Origin: JAEDES01 sp964616405
Lineage (GTDB): Bacteria; Bacillota_I; Bacilli_A; RF39; UBA660
NCBI GenBank assembly: GCA_964616405.1
Contig: CAZTRE010000044.1
Coordinates: forward strand, 1 to 8,794
Direction of reading: 5' to 3'
Length of the DNA stretch: 8,794 nt
Below, piece by piece: positions 6,756 to 8,794 of this stretch; the first letter of the stretch is position 1; each line of letters opens with the position of its first letter. The notes below the pieces were generated by a model. It saw nothing but the letters and a program-made list of their open reading frames with translations. It was not told the DNA's origin and searched no databases. The translations under genes and the position numbers were made by a program.

Positions 6756-6786
6756 GATAATGCATACAAATTAGTCAAATCACTCA
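6756..6786 (-). promoter_or_regulatory. Possible sporulation (sigma-G-like) promoter of the LysM operon
   Basis: On the minus strand TGAGTG (6781-6786), an 18-base spacer and CATTATC (6756-6762) match the sigma-G consensus (TGMATR, N18, CATWMTA) with one mismatch in each box. Transcription would start near 6749, about 30 bases before the ATG. An overlapping sigma-A reading (TTGACT at 6773-6778, 17 bases, TTATTT at 6750-6755) is possible but its -10 is poor. Both are weak calls in AT-rich DNA. Confidence 0.3.
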
Positions 6787-6798
6787 TATACGAACAAC

Positions 6799-6833
6799 AA
6801 AAAAGTTGAATTTATAATAAATCCAACTTTTTT
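6799..6833 (-). terminator. Intrinsic terminator of the transglutaminase-like gene
   Basis: A long stem (GTTGAATTT at 6805-6813 against 6819-6827, 5-base loop) has one G-U pair that exists only in the minus-strand RNA. It is flanked by six A/T pairs that give a U run (6799-6804) at the 3' end. It lies about 42 bases past the stop codon of the 6876-8321 gene and ahead of the LysM operon promoter. Confidence 0.85.
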
Positions 6834-6875
6834 ACTTTCTAATTATAATATTTAAATAAAACAAGGATAAATAAG

Positions 6876-8321
6876 TTAAGCTTTATTTTTAATTTTAGCC
6901 CCATCTCCACTACCATAAGACTCAGCATATACTCTTTTAAATACTTTAGGTAACAATTCTTCTCGTGCTACCCCATTCATGCTTCTTTGAAAATGAGGAT
7001 CAATCCCCGGAATTAATCTATAGTTAGGTTCTACTACTAATTGTCCCTGAGGATTTCTAAAACAATTATCTTTCTTACAAACAATAAGCTCCAAATCACT
7101 AATGGCATTCGTGATTTCATCTTTATTTAATACATTAATACCATAATTATCACCAAAAACAAAATAAATAAATTCTCCATTATCCTGTAACACCGACAAA
7201 ATAAAACTTAACCCACAAGAGTCCTTATTTGAACAAACCCCTGTTAAATTAATTTTATCTTTATCATCATCGTCTATAATACCACTATCCAAAATAGCCT
7301 TAAAATAAGTTGCACCACTATAAGGAATCTTATTAAATTCAGAAAAATAACTTTTAAGTTTATCTTTATAAATATCTTTTACATTTAATTTATCTATAAT
7401 AGAAAAACAATAATCCAAATCATCTTTATTAAACTTTTTCTTATTAAAACGATCTGAAAATTCTCTTTGAACATCACAATAAACATTGTATATTTTTTCA
7501 TTAAAAGAAAGTACCCCGTTAGCCTCAGCTATAACATCATCAATAATTCCATTATAATTTTTGCCCAATTTAACATTAACAAAATCAATACCACTAACAA
7601 AATTTGGTCCAATATTTTTAAAAGCGTCAAAAAAGTGATATTTTCTATCAATGATTGCTTCTGTATACACATGAGAACTACCGCCAAAAAAAGTATTACA
7701 TTTGGTAACTTCGCCCTCCATTTTAATAAGTTTATCTAAAATAGCATCAAATTCAAAACAGCAAGCACTATTGTTTTCACTATTAATATTTCCTAATCTG
7801 TTAGCACTCTTACAATAATTTGATTGATTATCATATTTAGATATTAATGAACAAAAACAGTAGTCAATATCGAGCTCAAGTAAAATACATAATTTAAAAT
7901 AATAATAATATATTCTTTCACTAGTATCATAATTAGGATTCATATTTTTATGAAGTTCAGCCAATAATAAAGGATTAATATCAAATTCGGCTGGTTTCCT
8001 ATCTTTACTCTCAGTTATGGCAAAATTAATATCATCAATATATGCAACATCTAAAGCATATTGTTCTTCTATGCCATCTATCTTTTCCTTTTCTGTATCA
8101 GATAAATATTCTGATTGTTTATAAACACTAAAAAAGATATATATGTACTCATTAAAAGTTAAATTTTGATAATAATCTTTTTGATCTTCCACTATTAACT
8201 GTTCTAAATTAGAATTATTATAATCAAATCTCTCAAAAAATGCTTTATCAATTGGAACAACAACTTCACCTTGACTTTTAGTATTTAATACATAAACGTT
8301 TTTATCCTCATAAAATGCCAT
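6876..8321 (-). CDS. Cytosolic Cys-rich protein with a transglutaminase-like Cys-His-Asp triad
   Basis: I do not recognise this 481-residue protein as a named family. It has no signal peptide, no membrane segment and many acidic and aromatic residues. The middle resembles a transglutaminase-like/cysteine-protease core: SACCFEFDAILDKLIKMEG gives Cys187 or Cys188, SSHVYTEAI gives His217, and KYHFFDAF gives Asp232. The order and spacings (about 30, then 15 residues) are those expected for the triad. Thirteen cysteines include close pairs (155/157, 187/188, 363/369, 415/420), unusual for a cytosolic protein; metal binding or redox control is possible. The N-terminal 130 and C-terminal 200 residues have no recognisable domain. 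The ATG has AGGGGGA seven bases upstream. The gene is a single unit with a perfect consensus promoter, so strong vegetative expression is expected. It is divergent from a collagen-like gene. The enzymatic reading is moderate; the substrate is unknown. Confidence 0.6.
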   Translation of the reverse strand: MAFYEDKNVYVLNTKSQGEVVVPIDKAFFERFDYNNSNLEQLIVEDQKDYYQNLTFNEYIYIFFSVYKQSEYLSDTEKEKIDGIEEQYALDVAYIDDINFAITESKDRKPAEFDINPLLLAELHKNMNPNYDTSERIYYYYFKLCILLELDIDYCFCSLISKYDNQSNYCKSANRLGNINSENNSACCFEFDAILDKLIKMEGEVTKCNTFFGGSSHVYTEAIIDRKYHFFDAFKNIGPNFVSGIDFVNVKLGKNYNGIIDDVIAEANGVLSFNEKIYNVYCDVQREFSDRFNKKKFNKDDLDYCFSIIDKLNVKDIYKDKLKSYFSEFNKIPYSGATYFKAILDSGIIDDDDKDKINLTGVCSNKDSCGLSFILSVLQDNGEFIYFVFGDNYGINVLNKDEITNAISDLELIVCKKDNCFRNPQGQLVVEPNYRLIPGIDPHFQRSMNGVAREELLPKVFKRVYAESYGSGDGAKIKNKA

Positions 8322-8390
8322 AAAAATCCCCCTAAAAATCTCATCACATATATAATAAAATTATTACCTTATCATTTGACAACGGGATAG

Positions 8391-8419
8391 ATTATAACAT
8401 ATTTAAGATAATCTGTCAA
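8391..8419 (-). promoter_or_regulatory. Consensus sigma-A promoter of the transglutaminase-like gene
   Basis: On the minus strand TTGACA (8414-8419), a 17-base spacer and TATAAT (8391-8396) match the consensus at all twelve positions, with an extended -10 TG as well. The start near 8384 gives a leader of about 62 bases. An AT-rich near-palindrome (8353-8366) lies in that leader. This is the strongest promoter in the window. Confidence 0.92.
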
Positions 8420-8512
8420 TTTACATTAGGTCATTTTTGAATTCAAAAAATATAAAAGTAGTCTTTTATAACTAAAATATAATCTTATTCAAATTCAAAG
8501 AAAATATTCTTA

Positions 8513-8539
8513 ACTAAAAATAAAAATCAACATAAAATA
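8513..8539 (+). promoter_or_regulatory. Possible sigma-K-type promoter of the collagen-like gene
   Basis: AC (8513-8514), 16 bases, then CATAAAATA (8531-8539) matches the mother-cell sigma-K pattern (AC, N16-17, CATAnnnTA). Late mother-cell expression would suit an exosporium collagen-like protein. The start would fall at about 8545, very close to the AAAGGAG site (8546-8552). The region is so AT-rich that chance matches are likely. An isolated TATAAT at 8478-8483 lacks a -35 partner. Confidence 0.35.
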
Positions 8540-8558
8540 TAACAGAAAGGAGAATTTT

Positions 8559-8794
8559 ATGAATAACAATTGTCATCATAACGATCATGAACATGAGTGT
8601 AAGAGGCCTTTATGCCATCCTGTTTTTTGTGTAGTTAATCCAACAAATAACAATTGCAACTGTCCAACAGGACCAATTGGACCCACCGGACCAATTGGGG
8701 CTACTGGGCCTACCGGTCCCCAAGGATCAGTTGGTCCTCAAGGACCACAAGGAATCCAGGGATTAACCGGACCTACTGGAGCTACTGGAGCTAC
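8559..8794 (+). CDS. Collagen-like (BclA-type) protein with His/Cys-rich N-terminus, partial
   Basis: This open frame begins at ATG 8559 after a good AAAGGAG site (8546-8552) and runs off the window after 78 codons without a stop. Residues 1-35 hold six Cys (5, 14, 19, 24, 33, 35) and five His (6, 7, 10, 12, 20), including CHHNDHEHEC (5-14), which looks able to bind metal. From residue 38 the chain is pure Gly-X-Y repeat, rich in GPT, GAT and GPQ. Such repeats form bacterial collagen triple helices, and in spore formers they make the BclA-like hair-like nap of the exosporium. There is no signal peptide, which fits assembly on the spore from the mother cell. The base composition is richer in G and C than its neighbours, as the repeat demands. 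The C-terminal domain is outside the window, so the family cannot be completed. Confidence 0.85.
   Translation, partial: MNNNCHHNDHEHECKRPLCHPVFCVVNPTNNNCNCPTGPIGPTGPIGATGPTGPQGSVGPQGPQGIQGLTGPTGATGA
8670..8794 (+). repeat. Collagen Gly-X-Y coding repeat (continues past the edge)
   Basis: Thirteen complete and one cut Gly-X-Y triplets are encoded by 9-base-like units (GGACCAATT, GGACCTACT, GGAGCTACT types). Near-identical units next to one another allow the array to grow or shrink by recombination, as known for bclA alleles. The full length of the array cannot be seen. Confidence 0.85.

Noticed and set aside
8376..8403. Plus-strand TTGACA facing the collagen-like gene
   Set aside because: The matching -10 positions read ATATTT or CATATT and overlap the perfect promoter of the opposite gene. 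A start there would leave a leader of about 150 bases.

Overview
The window looks like chromosome of a low-GC, AT-rich, endospore-forming member of the Bacillota, probably an uncultivated gut Clostridia or Erysipelotrichia-like lineage. The signs are strong AGGAG-type ribosome sites, sigma-A promoters of the TTGACA/TATAAT type, a CIRCE heat-shock operator, a clostridial SleC-type spore cortex hydrolase, LysM proteins without signal peptides, and a BclA-like collagen protein. All stop codons checked are TAA or TAG, and a checked Trp codon is TGG. I cannot fix the genus from the sequence alone.

Layout: six complete genes lie on the minus strand, plus one more that overlaps its neighbour (seven in all). 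A single plus-strand gene runs off the right edge. From left to right: (1) a secreted, sortase-anchored surface protein with an InlB-type repeat (90-1097); (2) a small secreted or membrane-anchored beta-rich protein, possibly TasA-like (1309-1929), whose promoter carries a run of 14 G in the -35/-10 spacer; (3) the Hsp90 chaperone htpG (2092-3972), with a CIRCE operator over its promoter; (4) a three-gene operon read right to left: a five-LysM protein (5883-6719), an Ig-like domain protein (5458-5880) and a SpoIID/peptidoglycan-binding protein (4128-5468); (5) a cytosolic Cys-rich protein with a transglutaminase-like Cys-His-Asp triad (6876-8321), driven by a perfect consensus promoter; (6) divergently, the start of a collagen-like protein (8559 to the edge). 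Each minus-strand transcription unit ends in a recognisable intrinsic terminator, so the window is five separate units plus one divergent one.

How the genes fit together: the LysM, Ig-like and SpoIID genes read as a spore-cortex/coat operon. The last two together have the domain order I recall for single-chain clostridial SleC, split here into two overlapping genes. The collagen-like protein is the type found on exosporium or spore surfaces. The two leftmost genes are vegetative cell-surface proteins, and one has the hallmarks of phase variation by slipped-strand mispairing. The two points most worth following up are the poly-G promoter switch at 1964-1994 and the split SleC at 4128-5880. No tRNA, rRNA, CRISPR array, insertion sequence or riboswitch was recognised, and there is no gene-free stretch longer than 300 bases.
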